In this document: piece by piece, positions 20,653 to 30,339 of the stretch | How the letters are laid out: each line of letters opens with the position of its first letter | How positions within the stretch are numbered: position 1 is the first letter of the stretch | Source: Phycisphaerales bacterium | Lineage (GTDB): Bacteria; Planctomycetota; Phycisphaerae; Phycisphaerales; UBA5793 | DNA: 64,000 nucleotides | NCBI GenBank assembly: GCA_020852515.1 | Contig: JADZAS010000009.1 | Location: 1-64,000, forward strand | Direction: 5' to 3' | Translations under genes and position numbers: made by a program | Notes under the pieces: model-generated | The model's input: the letters and a program-made list of their open reading frames with translations, nothing else | Told to the model about the DNA's origin: nothing | The model's database searches: none

Positions 20653-21375
20653 TCATCGCGGCGGCGCCTGCATCGACGCGATGATGGCGTGCATCTGCTT
20701 GGCGATGTTTTGCCAGCCTGATCGGTCGTTGGGCGCCGACGCAAAGGTCTGGGGCGGCCCGATCTTCAGCGTGATCTTGGCAGGCTTCGGGAATCGGTGG
20801 CCGGGCGGCAAGGCCGCAAACGCGCCGTCGATGCGGCAGGGCACGACGGGCACGGGCGTGCCGGCAACGAGCATGCCTAACCCCGCCCGAAACGGCCCCA
20901 TCTCGCCGGTGCGGGTTCGCGTGCCTTCGGGAAAGAGAATGTAGCTGCAGCCGCCGCTGATCAGCCTGGCTCGCAGATCGCCGGCCGCGTGGCGGCCGCA
21001 GTGACGCCGCCACATCGGCAGCGCGTTGAGCATCATGGAACTGAAAGAGCGCCGCAGTGTGGTCTCAAAGAAGGTGTCGTGGGCGGCGATGGGAAACGTG
21101 CATTGGCGCAGTCGCATCGGCAGTGCCGCCGCCATCACCAGCGTATCCAGGTGACTGCTGTGATTGGCGATCAGGACAAATGGCGGACGTGCGGGCAAGG
21201 CGCACCGGTTCTCGACGCGGAGCCGGTGCCAGAACCGTGTGTACGTGCACGCACCAAGCCACCACGCGTGCCGCAGCATGCTGCTGGCGAGACCGCCTTC
21301 GCGTCTGACGCTTTCGAGCCGCGCGCTGAGCGGCAGGCCGAAATCCTGCGCGCGGTCGTAGCGCCACTCATCCAC
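20653..21375 (-). CDS. PlsC-type lysophospholipid acyltransferase
   Basis: 240 aa from GTG 21375, which overlaps the upstream stop by 8 bases (GTGGATGA) and follows a GGGGA ribosome-binding site. Acyltransferase motifs are present: NHSSHLD (HX4D), a hydrophobic region, FPEGTRTR and a PVVPCRIDG block. It should transfer an acyl chain to a lysophospholipid or glycerol-phosphate acceptor at the inner membrane. It is last in a three-gene run behind CDP-diglyceride synthase and CDP-alcohol phosphatidyltransferase-like genes, which fits a role in making or remodelling a phospholipid. Confidence 0.88.
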   Translation of the reverse strand: MDEWRYDRAQDFGLPLSARLESVRREGGLASSMLRHAWWLGACTYTRFWHRLRVENRCALPARPPFVLIANHSSHLDTLVMAAALPMRLRQCTFPIAAHDTFFETTLRRSFSSMMLNALPMWRRHCGRHAAGDLRARLISGGCSYILFPEGTRTRTGEMGPFRAGLGMLVAGTPVPVVPCRIDGAFAALPPGHRFPKPAKITLKIGPPQTFASAPNDRSGWQNIAKQMHAIIASMQAPPR

Positions 21376-22378
21376 CGAAGTTCCCCGACATGATCCGCGT
21401 CGGCTGGTCAATCCCGATGCCACGGAAGTAGCCGATGTAATGAAACATCGCCGGCGCGACGAGAACGAGGCTGTCAAAGCGATCCAGCACTCCGCCGTGA
21501 CCGGGGATCAGAACGCCCATGTCCTTGATTCCAAGATCGCGCTTCACGCTGGAGATCATCAGGTCGCCGAACTGCCCGACCGTGCTCAGCAGCAGTCCCA
21601 TGACGACCAGGTGCAGCGGCGAATCGAGCACGGTTCCCGTGAACACGAATCGGCCGATGAACGCGTACAACGCCGTCGTGAGCACCATCGCCCCGATGCA
21701 GCCTTCGAAGGTCTTATTCGGGCTGGTCACCGGCGCCAGCGGCGTCCGTCCGAAGAGGCGACCGGTCGTGTAGGCGAAGATGTCGTTGGCTTCGACACAG
21801 AGTACGATGAGGATGATGAGCGGTCGGAACCGCGAATCGTTGGCGAAGTAGCCGAGATGCCCGAAGCAGACGCCGAAAAGCAGAAAAGCGAGCACGCCAA
21901 GCGCGACGCGCTGAATGTAGCCTCGAGGCTCATCGGGCACGAGGGCAATGACCGCAATGAGCACAATCGTGAGCGACGGCAGGGCCACGAAGAGATGGTA
22001 CCAGTGATCGTAACTCGCAAACGTCACCGCCAGGATGCCGAGCACCACGGTGGCACTGATTGAGCGATGCCGAAACGCGCCCGTCGCCCGGGCAAACTCC
22101 CGGTAGCACAGCAGGCTGAGCAGGCACACGGCCAGGATCGTGCAGCCGGGGCCGAGCAGCAGCGGAATGAGAATCGCCGGGACGATGACCAGCCACGATC
22201 GGTACCGGCTGCGAATATCGCCGCGGATGGCCTCGCTCAGATTCGCGATGCGTCCCAGCGCGGCGACGCCCAGCGGCGTGAGCAAGAGCGCCACACCCAG
22301 CCCAAGCAGCACGTTCATCGTTACCGGGTCCGACAGCGCATCAGAGAGACTGAAGAACTTGTCCATCGCTGCACTCAT
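21368..22378 (-). CDS. cdsA: Phosphatidate cytidylyltransferase (CdsA/YnbB-like)
   Basis: 336 aa integral membrane protein making CDP-diacylglycerol from phosphatidate and CTP. About eight hydrophobic segments precede the C-terminal signature SSVKRDLGIKDMG ... IPGHGGVLDRFDS, which matches the CDS consensus. The ATG at 22378 overlaps the stop of the upstream gene (ATGA). The arrangement beside a YnbA-like transferase makes it closest in context to E. coli YnbB, so it may serve a dedicated lipid rather than be the housekeeping enzyme; the sequence alone does not settle this. Confidence 0.92.
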   Translation of the reverse strand: MSAAMDKFFSLSDALSDPVTMNVLLGLGVALLLTPLGVAALGRIANLSEAIRGDIRSRYRSWLVIVPAILIPLLLGPGCTILAVCLLSLLCYREFARATGAFRHRSISATVVLGILAVTFASYDHWYHLFVALPSLTIVLIAVIALVPDEPRGYIQRVALGVLAFLLFGVCFGHLGYFANDSRFRPLIILIVLCVEANDIFAYTTGRLFGRTPLAPVTSPNKTFEGCIGAMVLTTALYAFIGRFVFTGTVLDSPLHLVVMGLLLSTVGQFGDLMISSVKRDLGIKDMGVLIPGHGGVLDRFDSLVLVAPAMFHYIGYFRGIGIDQPTRIMSGNFGG

Positions 22379-23073
22379 GACGACTGGCGGTTCCGGAGGC
22401 GAGTCGAAATGATCAGCAGCCGGCGACAAGCGGTGATCAGGCCACCGACAATGACCGCCGCCAGCGCTGCACCCCAAACGCCCAGGCCGCTTGAGGCGTG
22501 GATAGGTTGCCAGTCCGCCGGCGCCAGACCGCAGTAGGCGCTGGCGAGGGTCAGCAGAAACATCCGCTGCGGCTTGGCCATCGGGCCGGCGAACACCTGC
22601 CCGGCGCCTGCGGCAGCGCCCATCGCTCGCAGGTAAGCCACAAAGAGAGCGATGGTCGCGGCAAGATAGCCCAGCGCCGGCACGCCGCCAATCGCGTAAC
22701 CACCCGCGATGAGAATCGCTGAATCGGAGACGCGGTCGGGAACGTCGTTGTACAGCTCGCCGATGGGTGAAGCGCGTTGCCCGGCCATGGCCACCATCCC
22801 ATCAAGCATGTTCGCCAGCAGGCGCAATTGGATCATTCCGGCAGCGCCGATCCAGCAGGCGCGGACCCACAGACCGTCAGCCTCGGCCGTCGCCGCCAGC
22901 AATGCCGCAGCGCCCACCGCAAAGCCCACGCTGGCCACCGAAATGACGTTCGGCGACACACGATATTCCGCGAGTCGAGCGGCCATGCGCTGGAACAGCT
23001 GGTACTCCCTGCTGTGCAGCGGCCTGCGATTTGCGCTTGGGGGTTCTTGCGACGACAACGCCGGAGTCTCCAT
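22375..23073 (-). CDS. CDP-alcohol phosphatidyltransferase family protein (YnbA-like)
   Basis: 232 aa membrane protein with about five hydrophobic helices. The family signature is DxxDGxxAR(x8)GxxxDxxxD; here the segment reads NMLDGMVAM ... GELYNDVPD, so the first and third Asp positions are Asn and the Arg is Met. I recall a YnbA-like subfamily with the same substitutions, so it may still be active. It would transfer a phosphoalcohol to CDP-diacylglycerol made by the next gene. ATG 23073 is chosen at the start of the conserved part; its ribosome-binding site is weak and GTG 23094 is an alternative. It starts a minus-strand run divergent from the hydrolase-methyltransferase gene. Confidence 0.85.
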   Translation of the reverse strand: METPALSSQEPPSANRRPLHSREYQLFQRMAARLAEYRVSPNVISVASVGFAVGAAALLAATAEADGLWVRACWIGAAGMIQLRLLANMLDGMVAMAGQRASPIGELYNDVPDRVSDSAILIAGGYAIGGVPALGYLAATIALFVAYLRAMGAAAGAGQVFAGPMAKPQRMFLLTLASAYCGLAPADWQPIHASSGLGVWGAALAAVIVGGLITACRRLLIISTRLRNRQSS

Positions 23074-23179
23074 GGCGGGCAGCGCTCGCCAAACGTGATC
23101 ATACGGTAGACCGTGACACGCGATCGGAGGGGCAGGCCCACTACCATCGATGGGAGACGTATTCACAGGGAGGCCGAAC

Positions 23180-25015
23180 GTGACGCAGCGGCCGGCGGCC
23201 ATCATGGGCGGGCGCGCCGAAGTCGTGCAGGTCGCCGCCGAGACTTGTGACACTCCGGCGCGTGCGCCAGGCGAGTTCACCGTCGCAGTCTCGGATGGCG
23301 CGCCACTCTTTTATCGTTTCTGGCCATCGCGCGCGCCAAGTTGCAAATCACTGATCCTGGTGCATCGGGGCCACGAGCACTCCGGCCGGTTCCAGGAGTT
23401 CGTTGATGCGCTGAACCTGGGTGACATCAACGTCATTGCGTGGGATGCGCGAGGTCACGGCCGCTCGCCGGGACGGCGGGGGCGCGCGGCGAGTTTTGGC
23501 GCCGTGGTCAAGGACCTCGATTGCTTTACGCGCGCGGTCAGCGAGCGGCACGGATTGCCGCTCGAGCAGGCGGTCGTGCTCGGCCACAGCGTCGGGGGCG
23601 TCACCGTCGCCGCATGGGTGCACGACTATGCGCCGCCGGTCCGCGCGATGATTCTCGTCACGCCCGCGTTCCGGGTCCGGCTCTATGTTCCACTGGCCAT
23701 TCCCGGGCTGCGCCTGCTGTCGTGCGTTCGACGCGAGTCATCCATCAAGAGTTACGTCAAGGCGAAGATGCTCACGCATGATCCGACCGCCGCGGCCGAC
23801 TACGAGCGCGATCCGCTCATCTCGCGCGATATTGCGGTGAACGTCCTTCTCGGGCTGCACGACACGTCGACCCGACTGCTGGCTGACGCGGCCGCAATCC
23901 GCACCCCGTGCCTCGTTCTTACCGCCGGCAGCGATTGGGTGGTGAGTTCTCGCGCGCCACAGCGATTCTTCGGCCGGCTGGGTTCATCGGCAAAGCGCAT
24001 GGAGCGCTACGAAGGAATGTTCCACTCCATTCTCCACGAGCGCGGCCGCGAGCGCCCGATCGCTGACATTCGAGAGTTCGTCCTTGATTCGTTTGAACGG
24101 AGCGGTGCCGCGGGGCAACTTCCGGATGTCGATCGGTCGCCTCCGCCTTGGTGGAAACGTCCGTACTGGTGGTCGGCCCGGCTGTTTCTCAGGAGCATCG
24201 GACGACTCAGCAGGGGAATCAGCATCGGGTGGGAGCGCGGCTTTGACTCCGGTCAATCGCTCGACCACGTGTATCGGAATCGGGCCGACGGCATAACTCC
24301 GCTGGGCCGCCTGATCGACCGTGTCTATCTCGATGCCCCGGGCTGGCGCGGCATTCGTTCGCGCAAGGCGAATCTCGAACGGCTCATGGCGCGGGCCATT
24401 GCACTCGTTCACGAATCCGACCAATGTGCACATGTGCTCGACGTCGCGGCGGGTCCGGGTCGGTATGTCATGGACACCATCCTGCAGCAGCGGGGCGCGC
24501 CTGTGACGGCGACGCTTCGCGACCGCGACCTGGCCGGCCTCGAGGCTGGTCGAGCGCTCGCCGATCAGCTGAACCTCTCCGATCGCGTGACCTTCGAACC
24601 GGGCGATGCCTTCGATGCGGACCGCATCGCGGCGACTTCGCCCCGGCCGACGATCGGCATCGTTTCCGGGTTGTTCGAACTGTTCCCGGACAACGAGTGC
24701 ATCCGTCAGTGTCTCGACGGGTTGAGCCGGGCCATTGCGCCGGGCGGGTACCTGATCTATACGAACCAACCATGGCATCCTCAACTGGAACTCATCGCGC
24801 GCGTTCTCACGAACCGCGAAGGCAAGCCATGGGTCATGCGCTGTCGGAGCCAAGCGGAAATGGATCGACTCGCGGCAGAGGCGGGCTTTTACAAAATCGC
24901 GATGGAGATCGACGAAGCCGGAATCTTCACCGTATCGCTAGCGCGGCGTCAAGCCGCTGCGAACGCGCCAGTGAACGAGCCGTCACATCAAGCAGTCGCT
25001 GCGCCTGTTCGTTGA
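23180..25015 (+). CDS. Alpha/beta-hydrolase-methyltransferase fusion (YnbC-like)
   Basis: 611 aa. GTG 23180 lies 7 bases after GGGAGG and is preferred over ATG 23150. Residues about 20-310 form a monoacylglycerol-lipase-like alpha/beta hydrolase (LVHRGHEHSGR, nucleophile elbow LGHSVGG, late Asp near TAGSDWVV and His in MFHSILHE). Residues about 400-590 form a class I SAM methyltransferase (VLDVAAGPGRY). This two-domain layout is that of E. coli YnbC. The neighbours CDP-alcohol transferase, CDP-diglyceride synthase and PAP2-phosphatase complete a ynbABCD-like set. The C-terminal 89 bases overlap the convergent phosphatase gene. The substrate is unknown, probably a lipid head group or acyl ester. 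Confidence 0.88.
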   Translation: MTQRPAAIMGGRAEVVQVAAETCDTPARAPGEFTVAVSDGAPLFYRFWPSRAPSCKSLILVHRGHEHSGRFQEFVDALNLGDINVIAWDARGHGRSPGRRGRAASFGAVVKDLDCFTRAVSERHGLPLEQAVVLGHSVGGVTVAAWVHDYAPPVRAMILVTPAFRVRLYVPLAIPGLRLLSCVRRESSIKSYVKAKMLTHDPTAAADYERDPLISRDIAVNVLLGLHDTSTRLLADAAAIRTPCLVLTAGSDWVVSSRAPQRFFGRLGSSAKRMERYEGMFHSILHERGRERPIADIREFVLDSFERSGAAGQLPDVDRSPPPWWKRPYWWSARLFLRSIGRLSRGISIGWERGFDSGQSLDHVYRNRADGITPLGRLIDRVYLDAPGWRGIRSRKANLERLMARAIALVHESDQCAHVLDVAAGPGRYVMDTILQQRGAPVTATLRDRDLAGLEAGRALADQLNLSDRVTFEPGDAFDADRIAATSPRPTIGIVSGLFELFPDNECIRQCLDGLSRAIAPGGYLIYTNQPWHPQLELIARVLTNREGKPWVMRCRSQAEMDRLAAEAGFYKIAMEIDEAGIFTVSLARRQAAANAPVNEPSHQAVAAPVR

Positions 25016-26294
25016 ATTCGACATTCGGCCGCGATGCAGCGATGAGATCGATCGATTCCTGCGCCGTTACGGCAAGATCACGATCGAGCAGGATCGCCGC
25101 CGCCACCGTCGCGCTTCGGGCGTACCCCAGGCCGCAGTGGATGTAGAGCGTTCCGTCCGCTGCGAACCGGCGCCCGATCGCCACGGCCTGGCGCAACTGT
25201 TCCTGCGTGGGCAGCGTCAGGTCGAGAATCTGAATGTTGAAATACTCGACGCGTTGAAACGCTGGCGGCGCGGAGTGTTCGGCGGTGAGATCGAGCACGG
25301 CCGTGATCCTGCGTCCAATCAGGGCCTCGGCTGCGCGGTTGGAGCATCGCCCGCCGATCACCAGGCCAGGTGCGAGCGCGGTGCCACTTCGGTGCGACTC
25401 GCGCGCCGAGAAGATCACGCGTGTAACCCAGAGGCCCGCGAGGTAGGGTGCCAGAACGACGCGCGCTTCGGGTCGAAGGCGGCCGCGGACCTTTCTGAAG
25501 ATTCGCGGTCCGACGCCGGCATAGCCGGCCCCGACGACGGCCATCGAAACGCCCGGCCATACCAACACGAGGCCCGCTGGGCTCAGCAGCGCCGCCGCCG
25601 CGAACATCCCGACTGCGCCGGCCGCGCACCAGGCGGCCACCTTTCGATTCGGACGGACTTCGCCGGCGCCGGGAAGTGCATCGTCATCATCGGCTGCGGG
25701 TGCGGCATAGAGCGTGCCGATCGCCAACGATGCTCCGGCGAGCGCATCGACGAGATAGTGCTGCCGCACGAACAGCACCGAGACGACGATCAGGACGAAC
25801 CAGATGTTGACAACTGCAAGAAGCCAGCCGCCCGCGCGCCGGCGGTACAACTCCCAGAGCACGATGGCGTAGGCCACGTGCAGCGACGGGCACATGTTGA
25901 ACGGACGATCGAACGACTTGAGCAGTTCAAACGACCATCCCGTAACACCCGTGAGGTCCGGCCGCACATCGGCCAACTGCAGCGGCAAGAGCAGAAAGCA
26001 GACACCGGCGATCGCCGTGATCGCCAGGATTCGCACGCCGTGGATCTTCAGTTCCCGTCGCGTTCGACAGAGAAAGGGCGCGAGCAGGAACAGGGCGTCG
26101 ATCGACATGTACGGCACGATGAACGGCTGAATGAAGGGCAGTCGCTGTTCCCACTCGAAGCGCAGAATCCCGACATCGACGCGCGTTGAGGTGTACCAGT
26201 TCGTGCCTGCATAGATCACGAGAAACGCCAGCGCCAGGCCGCACGTCCAGGCGAGGCGAAGCGTCAAGGGCGCTGGTTTATCGCGTAGCTTCAT
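24927..26294 (-). CDS. PAP2/dual-specificity phosphatase fusion membrane protein (YnbD-like)
   Basis: 455 aa. ATG 26294 follows GAGGAC. Several membrane helices surround a PAP2-type core (PSLHVAYAIVLWEL, then RQHYLVDALAG), and the C-terminal part (about 310-455) is a cysteine phosphatase with the P-loop HCGLGYARS (HCxxGxxRS). E. coli YnbD has the same fusion. It probably dephosphorylates a lipid phosphate intermediate made by the neighbouring lipid enzymes. It is convergent with the YnbC-like gene and overlaps its 3' end by 89 bases. Confidence 0.88.
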   Translation of the reverse strand: MKLRDKPAPLTLRLAWTCGLALAFLVIYAGTNWYTSTRVDVGILRFEWEQRLPFIQPFIVPYMSIDALFLLAPFLCRTRRELKIHGVRILAITAIAGVCFLLLPLQLADVRPDLTGVTGWSFELLKSFDRPFNMCPSLHVAYAIVLWELYRRRAGGWLLAVVNIWFVLIVVSVLFVRQHYLVDALAGASLAIGTLYAAPAADDDDALPGAGEVRPNRKVAAWCAAGAVGMFAAAALLSPAGLVLVWPGVSMAVVGAGYAGVGPRIFRKVRGRLRPEARVVLAPYLAGLWVTRVIFSARESHRSGTALAPGLVIGGRCSNRAAEALIGRRITAVLDLTAEHSAPPAFQRVEYFNIQILDLTLPTQEQLRQAVAIGRRFAADGTLYIHCGLGYARSATVAAAILLDRDLAVTAQESIDLIAASRPNVEFNEQAQRLLDVTARSLARSQRLDAALAIR

Positions 26295-26386
26295 GCCGTC
26301 CTCGAAGCGGCCTCGTTTCCGCGGCGCGGGGAGGCAGGCGGTCCATCGTGGCTGCGGTTGCCTGCGGTGACCAAGTGCAAGCAACA

Positions 26387-26407
26387 GGCCGGCCACACCG
26401 GCCGGCC
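26387..26407 (-). terminator. GC-rich inverted repeat, possible terminator
   Basis: A near-perfect GGCCGG...CCGGCC palindrome sits between the end of the DUF438-PAS gene (26444) and the start of the YnbD-like gene. Only scattered T residues (TGTTGCTTGC) follow on the minus strand, so termination efficiency is uncertain. Confidence 0.45.
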
Positions 26408-26443
26408 CGTCGCAATCATATCAGCCTTACCGCCGACGGAAGT

Positions 26444-27760
26444 TCAGTTTTCGTACACGACCAGCCGCTGCTCGCCCTCAAGTTGGCGTTCGCGGGTGAG
26501 ATCCTGTGTGACTTCGAGCGTGCCGAGGTAGGCACCCGCCTCGCTGCGCACGGCGAAGTAGCGGATGTGGATGAAGCGTCCGCGGAGGTTGATCCAGAAC
26601 TCCGCGACGTTCTGCCGGCCGGCCTTGAAGTCCTGCAGGATCTGCTCGACGAGGTGCACGCTCTTGGGTGGATGGCACTGCTGCACGCGTCGGCCGACCA
26701 CCGCCTTGGCCCGCACGAAAATTCTCCCGGCGCCTTCGCTGAAGAATCGCACCCGGTCATCGGCGTCAACAAAGGTGAGATCGACGGGCATGCTGTTGAA
26801 GATGCCTATCAGCTGCTCGACCGTGAGCGCCCCCGTTGGGAACATGACGGCCGCCGCCGCGGGCGGGGCCGGTGCGGCAGCCGGAGTCAGCGGCAGCGAT
26901 ACGCCCCCGTCGCCACGGCGCTCTCCAAGAGTCGCGGCTTCCTTCGCGCGCGGCCGGGTGGCTCCAAGCAGAGCCGAGGCCGAAGGGCGAAATTCACGCC
27001 CGGGATCGACGATGCACCAGCCGAACTGAGGCGACTGAGCCCAGATCTCCACCCACTCCGATTCGTCAAGCGTCTTGATCGCCATGGGCAGCAGGATGTG
27101 ATTCTCTTTGAAGACCATGTCGATCACCGCGGGCAACGCGCGCTCGGCCGCGGCGGCGACGGCCCGGCGCCAGGCGACCGCATCATCAGGAGGAGCGCTG
27201 AGCGCGACGTCAAGGTCGCGCAGCAGCGCCCGAATCTCGTCGTCCTTGGCCCACATGACCTTGGAGGGGCCGGTCATGCCGTGCCGTTCAAGACAGGTGA
27301 AGAGCAACTGCTCCTTGCGCAGGTAGTGCTTGTCCACATCCAGAATCTGATTGAGCGTGGATCGCAGTTGCAGAACCTCCTGCTCCGCCGGCGGCATGCC
27401 GCTATTGAGTACTTCCGACACCCGCGTCTGCAGCGCGGTGCATTGCCCTTCGAGCGCCGCATTCTCGCTCTGAAAGGTCTCAACGGGATGACCCGGCGGA
27501 AAGGCGGTCGTCGCCGCCGACGGCATCGACTGGCGCACCGCCGCGGCGTGGTCGTCGCAGGTCGCGACGAGTTGCTCGACCGGCACGCCTTCGCGCAGCA
27601 GTTCATCTTCCGCCTGCGCCACCTGGCACGCATCGCACCCGGTGAGCAGGTGCGTCAGGCTCTGTCGCGACTGCTGCGAGCCGCCGCTCTCGGTCACGTC
27701 GCGCAGCGCGGTCTTGAGGCGGTTGACACGGTCGGCGGGATGTTCGAGAAGTTCGCTCAC
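26444..27760 (-). CDS. DUF438/PAS-domain protein at the end of the molybdoenzyme operon
   Basis: 438 aa from GTG 27760, 7 bases after AAAGGAG and one base after the chaperone stop. The N-terminus (about 1-70) resembles DUF438, the middle (about 80-250) a hemerythrin-like helical region with HGMTGPSKVMWAKDDEIR and FKENHILLPM, and the C-terminus (about 320-425) a PAS domain (IFNSMPVDLTFVDADDRV, ending ...TRERQLEGEQR). Proteins of this make-up are linked to redox or NO sensing in anaerobes. Its place at the tail of a nitrate/nitrite-type enzyme operon supports a sensory or protective role. No output domain is present. Confidence 0.8.
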   Translation of the reverse strand: MSELLEHPADRVNRLKTALRDVTESGGSQQSRQSLTHLLTGCDACQVAQAEDELLREGVPVEQLVATCDDHAAAVRQSMPSAATTAFPPGHPVETFQSENAALEGQCTALQTRVSEVLNSGMPPAEQEVLQLRSTLNQILDVDKHYLRKEQLLFTCLERHGMTGPSKVMWAKDDEIRALLRDLDVALSAPPDDAVAWRRAVAAAAERALPAVIDMVFKENHILLPMAIKTLDESEWVEIWAQSPQFGWCIVDPGREFRPSASALLGATRPRAKEAATLGERRGDGGVSLPLTPAAAPAPPAAAAVMFPTGALTVEQLIGIFNSMPVDLTFVDADDRVRFFSEGAGRIFVRAKAVVGRRVQQCHPPKSVHLVEQILQDFKAGRQNVAEFWINLRGRFIHIRYFAVRSEAGAYLGTLEVTQDLTRERQLEGEQRLVVYEN

Positions 27761-27761
27761 T

Positions 27762-28652
27762 TCATGCTCCTTTCGGAGTTGCAATTGCAGGTTGCCCGCA
27801 GGTCAGCGCCTCTGCCGGGTGCAGACCGCAGGATGAGCACGCGTCGTCCTCTTCTTCTGGACGGTATGACGGCGGGTTGGGGGCGATGATTTCGCGCGAC
27901 GCGGGAACGCCGGCGTCGGTGCGCAGGACGGCCGCCCAGGCGCGAAGCAGATCGCCGATCCCCACCAGCGTCGTGACAAGATCCCGCGGCGGCGTCGAGT
28001 TCTGCGAGTCGCTGTGCCGTTCGATGCGGCGCTGCACGCAGCGCGCGAACGTCGGCATCCACCAGCCGGCATGATCACGCACGAAAGAATCGAGCGCCTC
28101 GCGGCAGATCTGCGCGTGTTCAGCTTCACCGGCCGCAAGGGCGATGCGCATCTTCTCATGCAGCAGTGCGACGAATTCGAGTTCGGTGGCGACGTGATCC
28201 GGCCGTTCCGGGCGATCCCCTCCGGGCTGCACGCCAAACGCTCGGTAGAACCCACCCACATCAGCCATCTGGCTGGCGCGATACGTGGGGTCTTCCCAGT
28301 GGCAGTAGTCTGTCTCGTAAGGGGGGCAGTCCTTCGACACCACCAGCCCGAACACGCTATCGAACACCTCGGCCTGCTCCGACTTGGGCGCACCAAGCCA
28401 GTCGATCAGCGGCTCAATCGCAGCGCGCTGCGGCGTGAGTTCGCCCAAGCTGAGTTCCGACATCTCCAGCTCCGCCGCACTCTTGACGATCCCTCGCCAC
28501 GCGCCGCGAAGCGCTTCGAGTTCCTCTGGCGATGCGATCGGGCCCTCCGCCGCTCGAGTCATCGGATCGCGCCAGGCGTGGGAGAGCGCCACGCCGAACA
28601 TCGCGCGGGCGGCGAGGTCATCTGTCGTCAGGCTCTGGGTGGCGGCGGTCAT
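27762..28652 (-). CDS. TorD/DmsD-family molybdoenzyme chaperone
   Basis: 296 aa, all-helical, starting at ATG 28652 after GAAAGGAG. The central part (YETDYCHWEDPTYRASQMADV, GFYRAFG, DHVATELEFVALLHEK) is typical of TorD-like assembly chaperones that guard the Tat signal and help insert the molybdenum cofactor; the longer N- and C-terminal arms are as seen in NarJ-like relatives of type II DMSO-reductase-family clusters. The C-terminus has CSSCGLHP and a third Cys, possibly a metal site. It lies 11 bases after the beta subunit, so it is the dedicated chaperone. Confidence 0.88.
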   Translation of the reverse strand: MTAATQSLTTDDLAARAMFGVALSHAWRDPMTRAAEGPIASPEELEALRGAWRGIVKSAAELEMSELSLGELTPQRAAIEPLIDWLGAPKSEQAEVFDSVFGLVVSKDCPPYETDYCHWEDPTYRASQMADVGGFYRAFGVQPGGDRPERPDHVATELEFVALLHEKMRIALAAGEAEHAQICREALDSFVRDHAGWWMPTFARCVQRRIERHSDSQNSTPPRDLVTTLVGIGDLLRAWAAVLRTDAGVPASREIIAPNPPSYRPEEEDDACSSCGLHPAEALTCGQPAIATPKGA

Positions 28653-28663
28653 GACGACTCCTT

Positions 28664-29965
<1,302 letters not shown>

Positions 29966-29988
29966 GATGTGCTCCTGATGCAGGTCGT

Positions 29989-30339
29989 TCAGTGATGACG
30001 CGATGCGCTGACCGTCAAAGTTGCCGGCCGGACGTCATTGTTCGATTCGCGGGTTGCGTGCCGGTGTGAGCCGACGCGCGCATGGATCCGATCGAGGATG
30101 GCGTCGAGCCGGCTTCCCAGTGTCAGGCGCATTCCGTAGAGCGCCTGATATTCCGGGTCGGTGGTCATGGCGCGGAGTGTCTCAAGCGGCGTGCCAACCA
30201 GGAGCAACTCCTCGAAGAGGCACACCGCCATGAACTCCACGTCGCCGGGCGTCATCGATCCGTCGAGGATCATCGGGTGCTCGGGCTCGATCGGCCGGTC
30301 CGCCGGATGCGACGATTCGCAGACGCTCTCAGTATCCAT
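29989..30339 (-). CDS. Small conserved-position protein between alpha and beta subunits
   Basis: 116 aa, no recognised family. ATG 30339 overlaps the last codons of the alpha subunit by 11 bases, so translation is probably coupled. The centre is helical (DVEFMAVCLFEELLLVGTPLETLRAM), the C-terminus is basic and histidine-rich, and one Cys sits in the central helix. No signal peptide. It may be an assembly factor or small structural subunit for the molybdoenzyme, judging only by position. Confidence 0.7.
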   Translation of the reverse strand: MDTESVCESSHPADRPIEPEHPMILDGSMTPGDVEFMAVCLFEELLLVGTPLETLRAMTTDPEYQALYGMRLTLGSRLDAILDRIHARVGSHRHATRESNNDVRPATLTVSASRHH

